Shown here: positions 45,541 to 54,112 of the stretch, piece by piece
How positions within the stretch are numbered: position 1 is the first letter of the stretch
Layout: every line of letters starts with the position of its first letter
Source: an uncultured Desulfovibrio sp.
GTDB taxonomy: Bacteria > Desulfobacterota > Desulfovibrionia > Desulfovibrionales > Desulfovibrionaceae
Direction of reading: 5' to 3'
Assembly: GCA_913063155.1 (NCBI GenBank)
Contig: CAJXYU010000003.1
Span: 124,001-188,000 of the forward strand
Length of the DNA: 64,000 bases
Made by a program: the position numbers and the translations under genes
Notes under the pieces: model-generated
Told to the model about the DNA's origin: nothing
The model's input: only the letters and a program-made list of their open reading frames with translations
The model's database searches: none

Positions 45541-46335
45541 ATGACCGGCACCATTCCCTATGCCGAGCCACTGGAAGTGGAATCCCCTGACGAATGTTTC
45601 TGGTACCACACCATGGATCTGCCCGGACTCGGCGTCATGAAAGGGGCCTGGGACTTCCGGGGCCAGGACGAATTCTTCTTTTCCAACACGGAGCTCTCGG
45701 GCAAACGCGTATTGGAGATCGGCCCGGCCACGGGAGCTCTGGGCTTCCGTATGGAGGAACTGGGGGCCGAAGTGACCTCGGTGGAGCTTCCTTCCGGCAG
45801 CAACTGGGACGTGGTGCCTTTGGCGTCGGCCAACCCAGCCAAGGTCTTTGCCGGGCGCGAAACCAACATGCGCAGGGTCAAGAACTCCTACTGGCTCTCG
45901 CACAAGGCGCTGGAGTCAGAAAACAAGGTCATCTCCTGCTCGGCCTACGACACCCCGCACGAATCCGGACCTTACGACATAGCCGTCTTCGCCTCGGTGC
46001 TCACCCACATGCAGAACCCTTTCCAGGCCCTGGCCCACAATCTGGAAATGACCACGGAGCGGGTCATCATCGTGGAGCAGCATCCACCGGACTGGACCAC
46101 GGCCACACCCGGAGCCCGAATCACCTTCCAGCCGGACTGCCGCAACCCGGATTTCTACGACACGTGGTGGTCCTTCACTCCCACCGCGCTGGTAAAAATG
46201 GTCGGCGTGCTCGGCTTTGAAAAGGTCATCCTCATTCAGCACGAACAAATATGCGGCACAAAAACGGCGGTCCCGCTGGCCACCATCATCGCGGACCGCA
46301 CCCGCCCGCCTTTCAAGGCGTATACTGAAGAATAG
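45541..46335 (+). CDS. Class I SAM-dependent methyltransferase
   Basis: This 264-residue cytoplasmic methyltransferase has motif I VLEIGPATGALGFRMEELGA (about 56-75), the acidic end of strand 2 (VTSVELPSG), and post-motif YDIAVFASVLTHMQNPFQAL. The overall layout resembles CmoB/methyltransferase-24-type enzymes that act on tRNA or small molecules, but I cannot name the substrate. The ATG follows GACGAGG. The gene is isolated, with a divergent chemoreceptor upstream and a convergent binding-protein gene downstream. Confidence 0.8.
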   Translation: MTGTIPYAEPLEVESPDECFWYHTMDLPGLGVMKGAWDFRGQDEFFFSNTELSGKRVLEIGPATGALGFRMEELGAEVTSVELPSGSNWDVVPLASANPAKVFAGRETNMRRVKNSYWLSHKALESENKVISCSAYDTPHESGPYDIAVFASVLTHMQNPFQALAHNLEMTTERVIIVEQHPPDWTTATPGARITFQPDCRNPDFYDTWWSFTPTALVKMVGVLGFEKVILIQHEQICGTKTAVPLATIIADRTRPPFKAYTEE

Positions 46336-46438
46336 AACGACAAGGGAGAGAGTCGATCAGGACTATTGGGGCCGACAGTCCTGCCGGTTTCACACTTAGA
46401 CGTCCGACGCCTGGATGTCACCGATCACCCCATCCAGT

Positions 46439-47371
46439 TTAACGAAAAAGATACTCAGGCAATTCCTTGACATCGGTAACAAGCAACGTATCGGTGACGA
46501 TCCGTTTTTCAACAGACTTCCCATCAAGCGCGTCGCATGCCGTCATGACCCCAAGATGGCCTATCTGATAGGGATTCTGGACCATCACTCCGGCCAGCTT
46601 CCCCGCTTCAAGGGCCCGGTGGATTTCAGGTGTGTAGTCAAAGCCGACAATCCTGACCTGCCTGGACAGCCCCAGTTCCTCCACCGCCCGCAGCGCTCCC
46701 ACGGTCGTGGCCTCGGCCGGGGAAAACACGGCCCTGATGGAAGGGTATCGCTTCAGGGCCAGGACGGTGCTGGTGTATGCGGTCATCATGTCCCCCTCCA
46801 CATGGGCGACTTCAATCAATATGACCGGAACCGGAGAGCGGACCATGACGTCGACAAACCCGGCCTCCCTCCTCACCGTCGAAACATTGTCCCTCTTGAA
46901 CCGAAGTAGGAGGACGGAGTCCTCCTCCTCGATGAGGGAAAACAGGAAATCCGCGGCCTTTCTTCCGGCCTGGTAATTGTCGGACGCGACAAAACTCTCC
47001 CTATTCTCCATCGCCACATCCGAATCAATGATCACAACCTTGATCCCCCGCTCGACCGCCTCTTCAAGGATATTCTTCGTGTAAAGCCCATGGTCCGGGG
47101 CCAACACGATGGCGTCGACATGCTCGGAGATCCCTTCCTTTATGAGCCCCGCCTGAGTGCCCAACTTATAAGGAAGCCTGGGGGAACGGTAGATGACGTT
47201 GGCCCCGCGTTCCTTTCCGGCTTCAAGGGCTCCCTGTTTCACCCAGTTCCAAAACGGGCTCGGAGGGTCGCTTTTGGGAATCACAAGGATGTTATACTGC
47301 CCAGCAAAGGCAGCCGATATGCCGCAGCATAATAATGCAATGACGATCATGCAAACCACAGGGTTCTTCAT
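46439..47371 (-). CDS. Orphan periplasmic sugar-binding-type protein
   Basis: The 310-residue protein has a signal peptide (MKNPVVCMIVIALLCCGISA, cleaved about AFA-GQ) and a Peripla_BP_4 fold like ribose-binding proteins: YNILVIPKSDPPSPFWNWVK, GVKVVIIDSD-like VVIIDSDVAMENR, ALRAVEELGLSRQVRIVGFD, QNPYQIGHLGVM. I start it at 47371 because GGAGGA lies just upstream. No permease or ATPase gene is adjacent, so it may feed a transporter elsewhere or serve as ligand-binding partner of a sensor or chemoreceptor. It is convergent with the methyltransferase and divergent from darP. Confidence 0.88.
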   Translation of the reverse strand: MKNPVVCMIVIALLCCGISAAFAGQYNILVIPKSDPPSPFWNWVKQGALEAGKERGANVIYRSPRLPYKLGTQAGLIKEGISEHVDAIVLAPDHGLYTKNILEEAVERGIKVVIIDSDVAMENRESFVASDNYQAGRKAADFLFSLIEEEDSVLLLRFKRDNVSTVRREAGFVDVMVRSPVPVILIEVAHVEGDMMTAYTSTVLALKRYPSIRAVFSPAEATTVGALRAVEELGLSRQVRIVGFDYTPEIHRALEAGKLAGVMVQNPYQIGHLGVMTACDALDGKSVEKRIVTDTLLVTDVKELPEYLFR

Positions 47372-47548
47372 GCACTCCTCCGATAAAACAAAATAGTCCC
47401 GCCCGATCCCTTCGTTCAAGCCGGAAGACAAAAATATAAAACATGACAATTCTCGCGGACGTCTCCAGTAGAGTACGCTTTCCACACGCCGGGAAGGTGT
47501 ACTTGCCAGGGCGGCCCGCACCATGTAACAAATCCCGCCGGAGGAGAC

Positions 47549-48073
47549 ATGGTCCGACACAAAGATGAATACGAAGAACCGGGACCCAGCCGGTCACAGG
47601 TCAAACGAGAGATGGCTGCCCTGCAAAAGCTGGCCGAGGAGCTGGTCGGGCTCGGCCCCGAACTGGCCAAGAAGGCTCCGCTCACCGGCGACCTCATGGA
47701 CGCGGTGCTCGAATCCTTCAGAATGAAGAAGCACGAGGCACGGCGCAGGCATTTTCAGTACATCGGAAAACTCATGCGTGATGTGGACCCGCAACCCATC
47801 ATGGACTACGTGGAGTTGATAAAAAGCGGCCGCCAAGCCCAGACCGGCGCGTTCCATGAGGTGGAGCGCTGGCGCGACAGACTGGTGGAAGGCGACGACG
47901 GCCTGATGGACGAACTCATCGCACGGTTCGAAAGTATGGACATCCAGCGCTTCCGGCAACTGGTACGCAACGCCCGCAAGGAACTCAAAACCGGAAAAAA
48001 GCCGAAATCGTCCCGCGAACTTTTCCGCCTGCTGCGCTCCATGCAGGAACAGGCGGACGAAGAAAATAATTAA
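47549..48073 (+). CDS. darP: Ribosome assembly factor DarP (YjgA, DUF615)
   Basis: The 174-residue, highly charged protein matches the DarP/YjgA family throughout: PSRSQVKREMAALQKLAEEL, IGKLMRDVDPQPI, RWRDRLVEGDDGLMDELIAR and the basic C-terminus KKPKSSRELFRLLRSMQE. DarP is a helical protein that promotes 50S subunit maturation. The start follows CCGGAGGAG. It is a stand-alone gene; the zinc-ribbon gene lies 82 bp downstream. Confidence 0.9.
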   Translation: MVRHKDEYEEPGPSRSQVKREMAALQKLAEELVGLGPELAKKAPLTGDLMDAVLESFRMKKHEARRRHFQYIGKLMRDVDPQPIMDYVELIKSGRQAQTGAFHEVERWRDRLVEGDDGLMDELIARFESMDIQRFRQLVRNARKELKTGKKPKSSRELFRLLRSMQEQADEENN

Positions 48074-48155
48074 TACGGTTGACGGATTTCATTTACATCT
48101 TACTTATTGAACAAATCGGATTTCAAAGGCCGGAAGGCCGCAGGAGGATACAGTC

Positions 48156-48419
48156 GTGAAACATACTTATGCCGGCATCACCACCGAATACGAAGACCGC
48201 ATCTGCCCGCACTGCAACAAGCCGCTGGAGCCCTGGGTGGCCCCGCCACAGACCGGCTGGGGCGTCATCCTGGTCTGCAATAACAACGAATGTCCGCACT
48301 ATGCCGATTCTGACTGCGACATCGAACACAAACGCGACGATTCCCACCTGGGTTGCCGCTACGCAGAAAACCCGGACAACGGCTACAAACCCTTCAACCT
48401 CCTGGCGGTCTGCCGCTAG
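48156..48419 (+). CDS. Small zinc-ribbon protein
   Basis: This 87-residue protein has CPHC (17-20), C41-NNNEC-PH and later DC and GC pairs (DSDCDIEHKRDD, HLGCRY), consistent with a zinc ribbon or rubredoxin-like knuckle. GTG 48156 follows AGGAGGA. I recognise no named family; similar short Cys-rich proteins are frequent in Desulfovibrio. A strong terminator follows, so it ends its transcript. Confidence 0.7.
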   Translation: MKHTYAGITTEYEDRICPHCNKPLEPWVAPPQTGWGVILVCNNNECPHYADSDCDIEHKRDDSHLGCRYAENPDNGYKPFNLLAVCR

Positions 48420-48448
48420 CCGGCATAGAAGCAAAGAAATGAAAAAAA

Positions 48449-48479
48449 GGGGCTCCGGCACTGTCGGAGCCCCTTTTTT
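48449..48479 (+). terminator. Terminator after the zinc-ribbon gene
   Basis: GGGGCTCCG (48449-48457) pairs perfectly with CGGAGCCCC (48465-48473) around a 7-nt loop and is followed by TTTTTT. Confidence 0.93.
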
Positions 48480-48582
48480 ATGCCGCCTGCACAATGATCA
48501 CCGACTAAATACATTTTCCGTTCTCTTTCACCACAAAGAGTGTTAGTGCTCACGCGTCGCACAAACTCACAAGGAGTCACAC

Positions 48583-49476
48583 GTGACTTTTCAAGACGGC
48601 AAACCCTTTGCCTTCATCGCCCTCATGAGCGCCGTCCTGCTCTGGGCAAGCTCCTTTCCGGTCCTGAAACTGGCCTTCGAAGTTTACGACCCCATGGTGG
48701 TCATCTTCGGACGCATGTTCGTGGCCAGTTGCTGTTTCCTCCTGGTCATCAGGAACTTCCGTTCCATCGACTACCGGAAAGGCGACTGGAAGAAGCTGCT
48801 GTTCATGGCCGTGTGCGAGCCGGGCCTGTATTTCGTATTCGAGGCCATGGCCGTGGAGAACACCGAGGCGTCCCAGGCGGGCATGATCTGCGCCATGCTG
48901 CCCCTCATGGTGGCCGTGGGCGCCCGCTTCTGCCTCAAGGAACCATTCTCCCGAAAGACCGCCATGGGCTTCGGCCTGGCCGTGGTCGGGGCAATCATCC
49001 TGTCCCTGGCCGCCGAGGCCAAGGGCAACGCCCCAAACCCCATGCTGGGCAATTTCCTCGAATTCATGGCCATGGTCTGCGCCACGGGCTACATGATCAC
49101 CCTCAAAAACCTGAGCAGCCGCTACAGCCCCTGGTTCCTGACGATGGTCCAGGCCTTTGTGGGCACCATCTTCTTTTTCCCGCTGCTCTTTCTCCCAGGC
49201 ACAGCCCCTCCGGCCGGATTCGACCTGTTCGGCGCCGGGGCCATCCTCTACCTGGGAGTATTCGTGACCATCGGCGGCTACGGCCTGTACAACGTGGGCA
49301 TGAGCAAAATCCCGGCGGCCCAGGCCTCGGCCTTCATCAACCTCATTCCGGTCTTCACCCTGCTCCTGAGCTGGATCATTCTGGGCGAAACCCTGAATCC
49401 GACCCAATACGCGGCCTGCGCGCTGGTACTCGTCGGCGTCTGGTACAGCCAGGACAACAGCGCCAAGAATAACTGA
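48583..49476 (+). CDS. EamA-family (DMT) transporter
   Basis: The 297-residue membrane protein has about ten helices in two EamA repeats. The first begins FIALMSAVLLWASSFPVLKL and the second FLEFMAMVCATGYMITLKNL. Conserved features include FGRMFVASCCFLL, LMVAVGARFCLKEPFS and FINLIPVFTLLLSWIILGE. DMT transporters export or import small metabolites; the substrate cannot be told from sequence. GTG 48583 follows AAGGAG (48571-48576). FkbM follows 32 bp downstream, possibly on the same transcript. Confidence 0.92.
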   Translation: MTFQDGKPFAFIALMSAVLLWASSFPVLKLAFEVYDPMVVIFGRMFVASCCFLLVIRNFRSIDYRKGDWKKLLFMAVCEPGLYFVFEAMAVENTEASQAGMICAMLPLMVAVGARFCLKEPFSRKTAMGFGLAVVGAIILSLAAEAKGNAPNPMLGNFLEFMAMVCATGYMITLKNLSSRYSPWFLTMVQAFVGTIFFFPLLFLPGTAPPAGFDLFGAGAILYLGVFVTIGGYGLYNVGMSKIPAAQASAFINLIPVFTLLLSWIILGETLNPTQYAACALVLVGVWYSQDNSAKNN

Positions 49477-49508
49477 CGGCATCTCCCAGACATGTCACAA
49501 CTGCCCGC

Positions 49509-50279
49509 ATGATAAAAAAATTTCATGTCGGGCAGTTGTCGTTCAGGGCGCACGTCCAAAACAGGTTGGCCAGATTCTGGAACCTTGTGGAACAGGGACG
49601 CTGGGAGCCGGCCACCTTTGAAGTCTTTGAGCGTTACCTCAGGCCAGGCGGCATAGCCGCAGACATCGGGGCCTGGATCGGAGCCACGACCCTCTTTGCA
49701 GCACATATCACGGGCGAAATACACGCCTTCGAGCCCGACCCGTCCGCATTCGAAGCACTGACGGCCAATCTGGCCCTCAACCCGGACCTGGCCGCCCGGA
49801 TCAGACCGGTCAATGCAGCGGTAGCTGATTTCGACGGCAAGCTGCGCCTGTCCTCACACGGCGAGCTGGGCATGAGTGTCACTTCCAGCCTTTTGGCAGG
49901 CAGAGGAGAGACTGTCGAAGCCCGAGCCGTGAATGCGGCCAAACTTTTTGCTACCGATTTGAGTCAGGTGGAATTCGTGAAGATGGATATTGAAGGCGGT
50001 GAATATGCCGTCATTCCTGCCATGAGGGAATATCTGGAAGCCAGAAAGCCCGTGGTGCTGCTTTCGCTTCATCCGCAGAACCTGGGGCATGATCTGCCCG
50101 AGGCGGAACGCACCCGGTTGGTGGAGCGGAGCACCAAAGACGTCCTGGACGCGTTCGCAAGCTACGAGCGTGTGCAGGCCGTCACCAACAGAGGAATCCT
50201 GCCAGCTCCCGCCGTCGAACACTATTTTGAAACAGGGGTGTTCGGCCTTGCGGACGACTCCCTGCTTTTCCTGCCCTAG
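49509..50279 (+). CDS. FkbM-family methyltransferase
   Basis: The 256-residue protein has the FkbM SAM-binding motif GGIAADIGAWIGATTLFAA (about 51-69), HAFEPDPSAFEALTANL, and the family marker VEFVKMDIEGGEYAVIPAM. FkbM enzymes O-methylate sugars or polyketides, so it might modify surface glycans. The substrate is unknown. Its TAG overlaps the TAG of convergent mqnD in a shared CTAG (50276-50279). Confidence 0.88.
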   Translation: MIKKFHVGQLSFRAHVQNRLARFWNLVEQGRWEPATFEVFERYLRPGGIAADIGAWIGATTLFAAHITGEIHAFEPDPSAFEALTANLALNPDLAARIRPVNAAVADFDGKLRLSSHGELGMSVTSSLLAGRGETVEARAVNAAKLFATDLSQVEFVKMDIEGGEYAVIPAMREYLEARKPVVLLSLHPQNLGHDLPEAERTRLVERSTKDVLDAFASYERVQAVTNRGILPAPAVEHYFETGVFGLADDSLLFLP

Positions 50280-51124
50280 CCTTCTGGCGTGAACACCGGC
50301 TTGCCGGGAAGCTCCTTGCCGTTCATGCGCGCGGCCTCTTCCAGCAAGGCCATGACGGCGCTGCGCCCCTCTTCTCCCACATCCATGCTGTAGCCGGTCA
50401 CGAACGTCTCGATGTGCTCGGCAATGACGGCATCGTCCATCTCCTGGGCGTGCTCGCGAATGTAGTCCAGGGGCGCTTCCGGGTTGTCCCAGGAATATTG
50501 CAGGCTGGCGCGGATGGCCCGCTGCACGGCCTGAGCGGTTTCCACTCCCAGAGAGCGCCGGAAGGCAATGGCTCCCAGGGGAATGGGCTGCCCAGAATAG
50601 TCTTCCCACCACTGTCCCAAATCCATGAGCTTGTGCAGACCGTGGGAGGCGTAAGTGAACCGGCCTTCATGGATGACCACTCCCGCGTCCACACGCCCTT
50701 CCTGGATGGCGGGCATGACCTCGTCGAAGACCAGTTCCACGGGCTCAACCTCGATGCCGTTTTGGCGGCAGCACAGGCTGAAAAGCAGGTTGGCCGTCGT
50801 ATGGCGGCCCGGTATGGCCACCTTGCAGCCATGCAGGTCGCGCAGGGAACAGTCGTGCGCGCCGACCAGCACCGGCCCGACGCCGCGCCCCATGGCGCCC
50901 CCCGCACGCAGCAGCATGTAATCTTCCAGAATATCGGCAGCGGCGGCCACGGACACTTTACAAATATCCAGCTCGCCCTCAGCGGCCTCGAGGTTGAGTT
51001 CCTCCACGTCGGCCAGCGTTATTTCCAGCCTGTCGGCGGGGGCTTGCACCAGACCGACGGCCAGGGCGTAGAAAATGAAGGTATCATTGGGGCACGGGGA
51101 GTATCCGAGAGTCAGTTCTTTCAT
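50276..51124 (-). CDS. mqnD: 1,4-dihydroxy-6-naphthoate synthase
   Basis: MqnD converts cyclic dehypoxanthine futalosine to 1,4-dihydroxy-6-naphthoate in the futalosine route to menaquinone. The 282-residue protein has the periplasmic-binding-protein-like fold and family residues LGYSPCPNDTFIFYAL, DICKVSVAAAADILEDYML, and VAIPGRHTTANLLFSL. ATG 51124 is preferred; a TTG at 51130 would add two residues. It is divergent from tetR-mqnE-mqnC-mqnA and shares their intergenic control region. Confidence 0.94.
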   Translation of the reverse strand: MKELTLGYSPCPNDTFIFYALAVGLVQAPADRLEITLADVEELNLEAAEGELDICKVSVAAAADILEDYMLLRAGGAMGRGVGPVLVGAHDCSLRDLHGCKVAIPGRHTTANLLFSLCCRQNGIEVEPVELVFDEVMPAIQEGRVDAGVVIHEGRFTYASHGLHKLMDLGQWWEDYSGQPIPLGAIAFRRSLGVETAQAVQRAIRASLQYSWDNPEAPLDYIREHAQEMDDAVIAEHIETFVTGYSMDVGEEGRSAVMALLEEAARMNGKELPGKPVFTPEG

Positions 51125-51151
51125 GGGCAACCAGCTTTTGAATCATAGACG

Positions 51152-51201
51152 TTGACACGGTTCCGGGGCGGCTATACAACATCGGTGACCAGGTGGTCAC
51201 C
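51152..51201 (+). promoter_or_regulatory. Promoter and TetR-type operator of the mqn region
   Basis: TTGACA (51152-51157) and TATACA (51173-51178) have a short 15-bp spacer. The predicted start, about 51185, is covered by a perfect inverted repeat GGTGACC-N4-GGTCACC (51184-51201). This is where an autoregulating TetR protein would bind and is within the 107-bp gap shared with divergent mqnD. Confidence 0.7.
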
Positions 51202-51231
51202 AAGAAAACACCCCAAGAAGAAGCGAGCACA

Positions 51232-51888
51232 ATGCCGGCAACTCCAGGCACTTTTCTGAACCTTCCCGAAGAAAAACGCAAGCGGGTCCTCGAAGAGGCC
51301 ACCCGCGAATTTGCGGAACACGGCTTCCACCAGGCCAGCGTCAACCGCATGGTTTCCAGGCTGGGCATCGCCAAGGGGTCGTTGTTCAAATATTTCGGGA
51401 CGAAACAGGGACTCTTCGAACACCTGTTCAACCACGCCGTCGAGCTGTTCAAAGCCCCGCTCAAGGACATCCGCGAGGGCACAAGGGACGGCGATTTCTT
51501 TGAGCGCATCCGCAAAAGCATGCTGGCCGGGGTGGACTTCATCGAGGCCCATCCGCGCATCTACAGCATCTATCTGAAGATGCTCTTCCAGGAGAACTTT
51601 CCCATGCGGGAAAAGCTGCTGGGCGAAATCCGACAGGCGTCCACCAAGTTCCTGCGCAACCTTGTGGAGGAAGCCAGGAAAAACGGCCAACTCCGGGCCG
51701 ACATGGACACGGACATGGCCGTGTATCTGCTGGACGGAGTCATGGACCGATTCTTCCAGTCCATCGCTTTGCCCTTTCTGGACAGCAGCGCCGGCCTGTA
51801 CCGGGCCGACCGCACAACCATAGAAAACCGACTCGACACCGTGATCGACTTCATGCGCCGCGGCCTGTCGGGCACTGGTGCATCATGA
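51232..51888 (+). CDS. TetR-family transcriptional regulator
   Basis: The 218-residue protein has the TetR helix-turn-helix (about 15-60: KRVLEEATREFAEHGFHQAS, VNRMVSRLGIAKGSLFKYF) and a C-terminal helical ligand domain of unknown ligand. I prefer ATG 51232, because the GTG at 51193 would lie within the operator. It overlaps mqnE by 4 bp (ATGA), so it is made together with the menaquinone genes. It may therefore control menaquinone synthesis, possibly of mqnD as well. Confidence 0.88.
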   Translation: MPATPGTFLNLPEEKRKRVLEEATREFAEHGFHQASVNRMVSRLGIAKGSLFKYFGTKQGLFEHLFNHAVELFKAPLKDIREGTRDGDFFERIRKSMLAGVDFIEAHPRIYSIYLKMLFQENFPMREKLLGEIRQASTKFLRNLVEEARKNGQLRADMDTDMAVYLLDGVMDRFFQSIALPFLDSSAGLYRADRTTIENRLDTVIDFMRRGLSGTGAS

Positions 51889-52988
51889 TCGAAAACATCA
51901 TCAAGACCGACTATTACAAAAACATGGGACTGGGGACCGTACGCGACAAGGTCATGAACGGAGAACGCCTTTCCATCGAGGACGGCATGCGCCTTTTCGA
52001 ATGCGACGAGCCCCTGGCCGTGGGAGCGCTGGCCCATCAGATGCGCACGCGCCTGCACGACGACAAGGCCTTCTACGTGGTCAACCAGCACGTCAACTAC
52101 ACCAACGTCTGCGTCAACGCCTGCACCTTCTGCGCCTACAGACGGGAGGACGACTCCCAAAAAGGAGCCTTCGTGCTCTCCAAGGACGACGTGCTGGCCA
52201 AGATCGACGCGGCGGGCATGACCCCGCGCGAAGTGCACATCGTGGGCGGCTGTCATCCAGGGCTGCCCCTGTCCTACTTCGAGGACATGCTCTCCGCCGT
52301 CCGAGCCAGACTCCCGGAAACCGTGCTCAAATGTTTCACGGCCGTGGAGATAGCCCATTTCGCCAAGCTCGAAGGCATTCCCACCACCGAGGTGCTGGCC
52401 CGGCTCAAGACGGCAGGCCTGAACATGATGCCCGGCGGCGGAGCAGAGATATTCGCCCCGGCCGTGCGCGAACGAATCTGTGCCCGCAAAAGCGACGCGG
52501 ACGAATGGCTGCGCATCCACGGCGAAGCGCACGCCCTCGGCCTGAGGACCAACTCCACCATGCTCTTCGGGCACATTGAATCCAGGGAAGACAGGCTGGA
52601 TCATCTGGACCGGCTGCGTAGACAGCAGGACGAGAGCGGCGGGTTCACCTGTTTCATTCCCCTGCCCTTCCTGACCGAGAACAGCAGGCTCTCCATCGAG
52701 AATCCGCTCACCGGCCTGGAGCAGTTGCGGACCATCGCCGTCAGCAGGCTCATGCTCGACAACATCCCCCACATCAAGGCCTATTGGGTCATGCTCGGGG
52801 TCAAGGTGGCCCAAGCCGCCCTCAAGTTCGGAGCCGACGATTTCGACGGTACCGTGGTCGAGGAAAAGATCGGCCACGAGGCGGGAGCGGACTCGGCCCA
52901 AGCCATGACCCGCAACGAGCTGGAGGGCATGATCACCGGTTGCGGATTCAGGCCCGTTGAACGTGATTCGTATTTTAACGAGGTATAA
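51885..52988 (+). CDS. mqnE: Aminofutalosine synthase (radical SAM)
   Basis: MqnE joins 3-(1-carboxyvinyloxy)benzoate and S-adenosylmethionine to form aminofutalosine. The 367-residue protein has C76-x3-C80-x2-C83 (VNYTNVCVNACTFCAY), REVHIVGGCHPGLPLSYFED, and the family-typical MMPGGGAEIFAP. It overlaps tetR and is followed 53 bp downstream by mqnC. MqnE and MqnC are paralogues; the CVNACTFCAY version and the order relative to MqnA place this one as MqnE. Confidence 0.93.
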   Translation: MIENIIKTDYYKNMGLGTVRDKVMNGERLSIEDGMRLFECDEPLAVGALAHQMRTRLHDDKAFYVVNQHVNYTNVCVNACTFCAYRREDDSQKGAFVLSKDDVLAKIDAAGMTPREVHIVGGCHPGLPLSYFEDMLSAVRARLPETVLKCFTAVEIAHFAKLEGIPTTEVLARLKTAGLNMMPGGGAEIFAPAVRERICARKSDADEWLRIHGEAHALGLRTNSTMLFGHIESREDRLDHLDRLRRQQDESGGFTCFIPLPFLTENSRLSIENPLTGLEQLRTIAVSRLMLDNIPHIKAYWVMLGVKVAQAALKFGADDFDGTVVEEKIGHEAGADSAQAMTRNELEGMITGCGFRPVERDSYFNEV

Positions 52989-53041
52989 GCCTCCAGATCC
53001 CTTCCCAAAACTTTTTGGCGACTTCGCCCTGAGAGTTAACA

Positions 53042-54112
53042 ATGAATCTGAAAAATATATTCAAGAAAGTATTGGACGGAGAGCGGATCGGTTTTGATGA
53101 GGCCGACCGGCTATACAAAGAAGCGGACTTCCATGAACTGGGCCGGCTGGCGCATCAGGTACGCCTGCGCAAGCACCCCGAGCCCATTGTCACCTACGTG
53201 TCCGACAGGAACATCAACTATTCCAACATCTGCGTGTGCGGCTGCAAATTCTGCGCATTCTACAGGGCTCCGGACCAGGACGGCGGGTACGTGCACACCT
53301 TTGAGGAGATCGGCCAGAAAATCCAGGAAACCCTGGACCTGGGCGGCACCCAGATCCTCATGCAGGGCGGCCACCATCCGGACTTGCCCCTTTCCTGGTA
53401 CGAGGACATGCTCCGCCACATCAAGGCCAACTACACCGTGCACGTGCATGCCTTCTCCCCGCCGGAGATAGTTTTCTTCAGCGAACTGGAAGATATTTCC
53501 ACGGCGGAAGTCATCGAACGGCTGCGCAAGGCCGGACTGGATTCCATCCCGGGCGGCGGCGCAGAAATCCTGGTGGACGAAGTCCGCTCCGAAGTGGCCC
53601 CGCGCAAATGCCCGGCGGGCCAATGGCTCGGCGTCATGGAAGAGGCCCATGCACAGGGCTTGCGCACCACCGCGACCATGATGTTCGGACACCTGGAAAC
53701 GCCCGAACAGCGCCTGGAACACCTCTTCAACGTACGCGATTCCCAGGACCGCACCGGCGGATTCACGGCCTTCATCCCCTGGACCTTCCAGCCGGACTTC
53801 ACGGCCCTGTCCCACTGCCGCAAGCTCACCAGCGTGGAATACCTGCGCACCCTGGCCCTTTCGCGCATCGTGCTGGACAACGTGGACAACATCCAGGTCT
53901 CATGGGTGACCATGGGACCGGGCATCGCCCAGTTGGGCCTGCATTTCGGCGGAAACGACTTCGGCTCAACCATGATCGAGGAGAACGTGGTCAAGGCCGC
54001 TGGCGTGGCCTTCCGCCTTTCCAGAGAGGAAATCCATCGGCTGGTGGAGGACGCTGGCTTCACGCCCAGGCAGCGCACCATGGACTACACCCTGCTGGAG
54101 CAGGCATCATGA
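53042..54112 (+). CDS. mqnC: Cyclic dehypoxanthinyl futalosine synthase (radical SAM)
   Basis: MqnC cyclises dehypoxanthine futalosine. The 356-residue protein has C64-x3-C68-x2-C71 (SNICVCGCKFCAFYR), QILMQGGHHPDLPLSWYED and SIPGGGAEILVDEVR. The extra Cys66 inside the motif is common in this family. No MqnB (futalosine hydrolase) gene is present here, so that step is encoded elsewhere. Its stop overlaps the mqnA start (ATGA). Confidence 0.94.
   Translation: MNLKNIFKKVLDGERIGFDEADRLYKEADFHELGRLAHQVRLRKHPEPIVTYVSDRNINYSNICVCGCKFCAFYRAPDQDGGYVHTFEEIGQKIQETLDLGGTQILMQGGHHPDLPLSWYEDMLRHIKANYTVHVHAFSPPEIVFFSELEDISTAEVIERLRKAGLDSIPGGGAEILVDEVRSEVAPRKCPAGQWLGVMEEAHAQGLRTTATMMFGHLETPEQRLEHLFNVRDSQDRTGGFTAFIPWTFQPDFTALSHCRKLTSVEYLRTLALSRIVLDNVDNIQVSWVTMGPGIAQLGLHFGGNDFGSTMIEENVVKAAGVAFRLSREEIHRLVEDAGFTPRQRTMDYTLLEQAS

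Noticed and set aside
53608..54108. Upstream extension of the mqnA frame
   Set aside because: It lies wholly inside mqnC in another frame; MqnA homologues begin at the ATG 54109 with its ATGA overlap.
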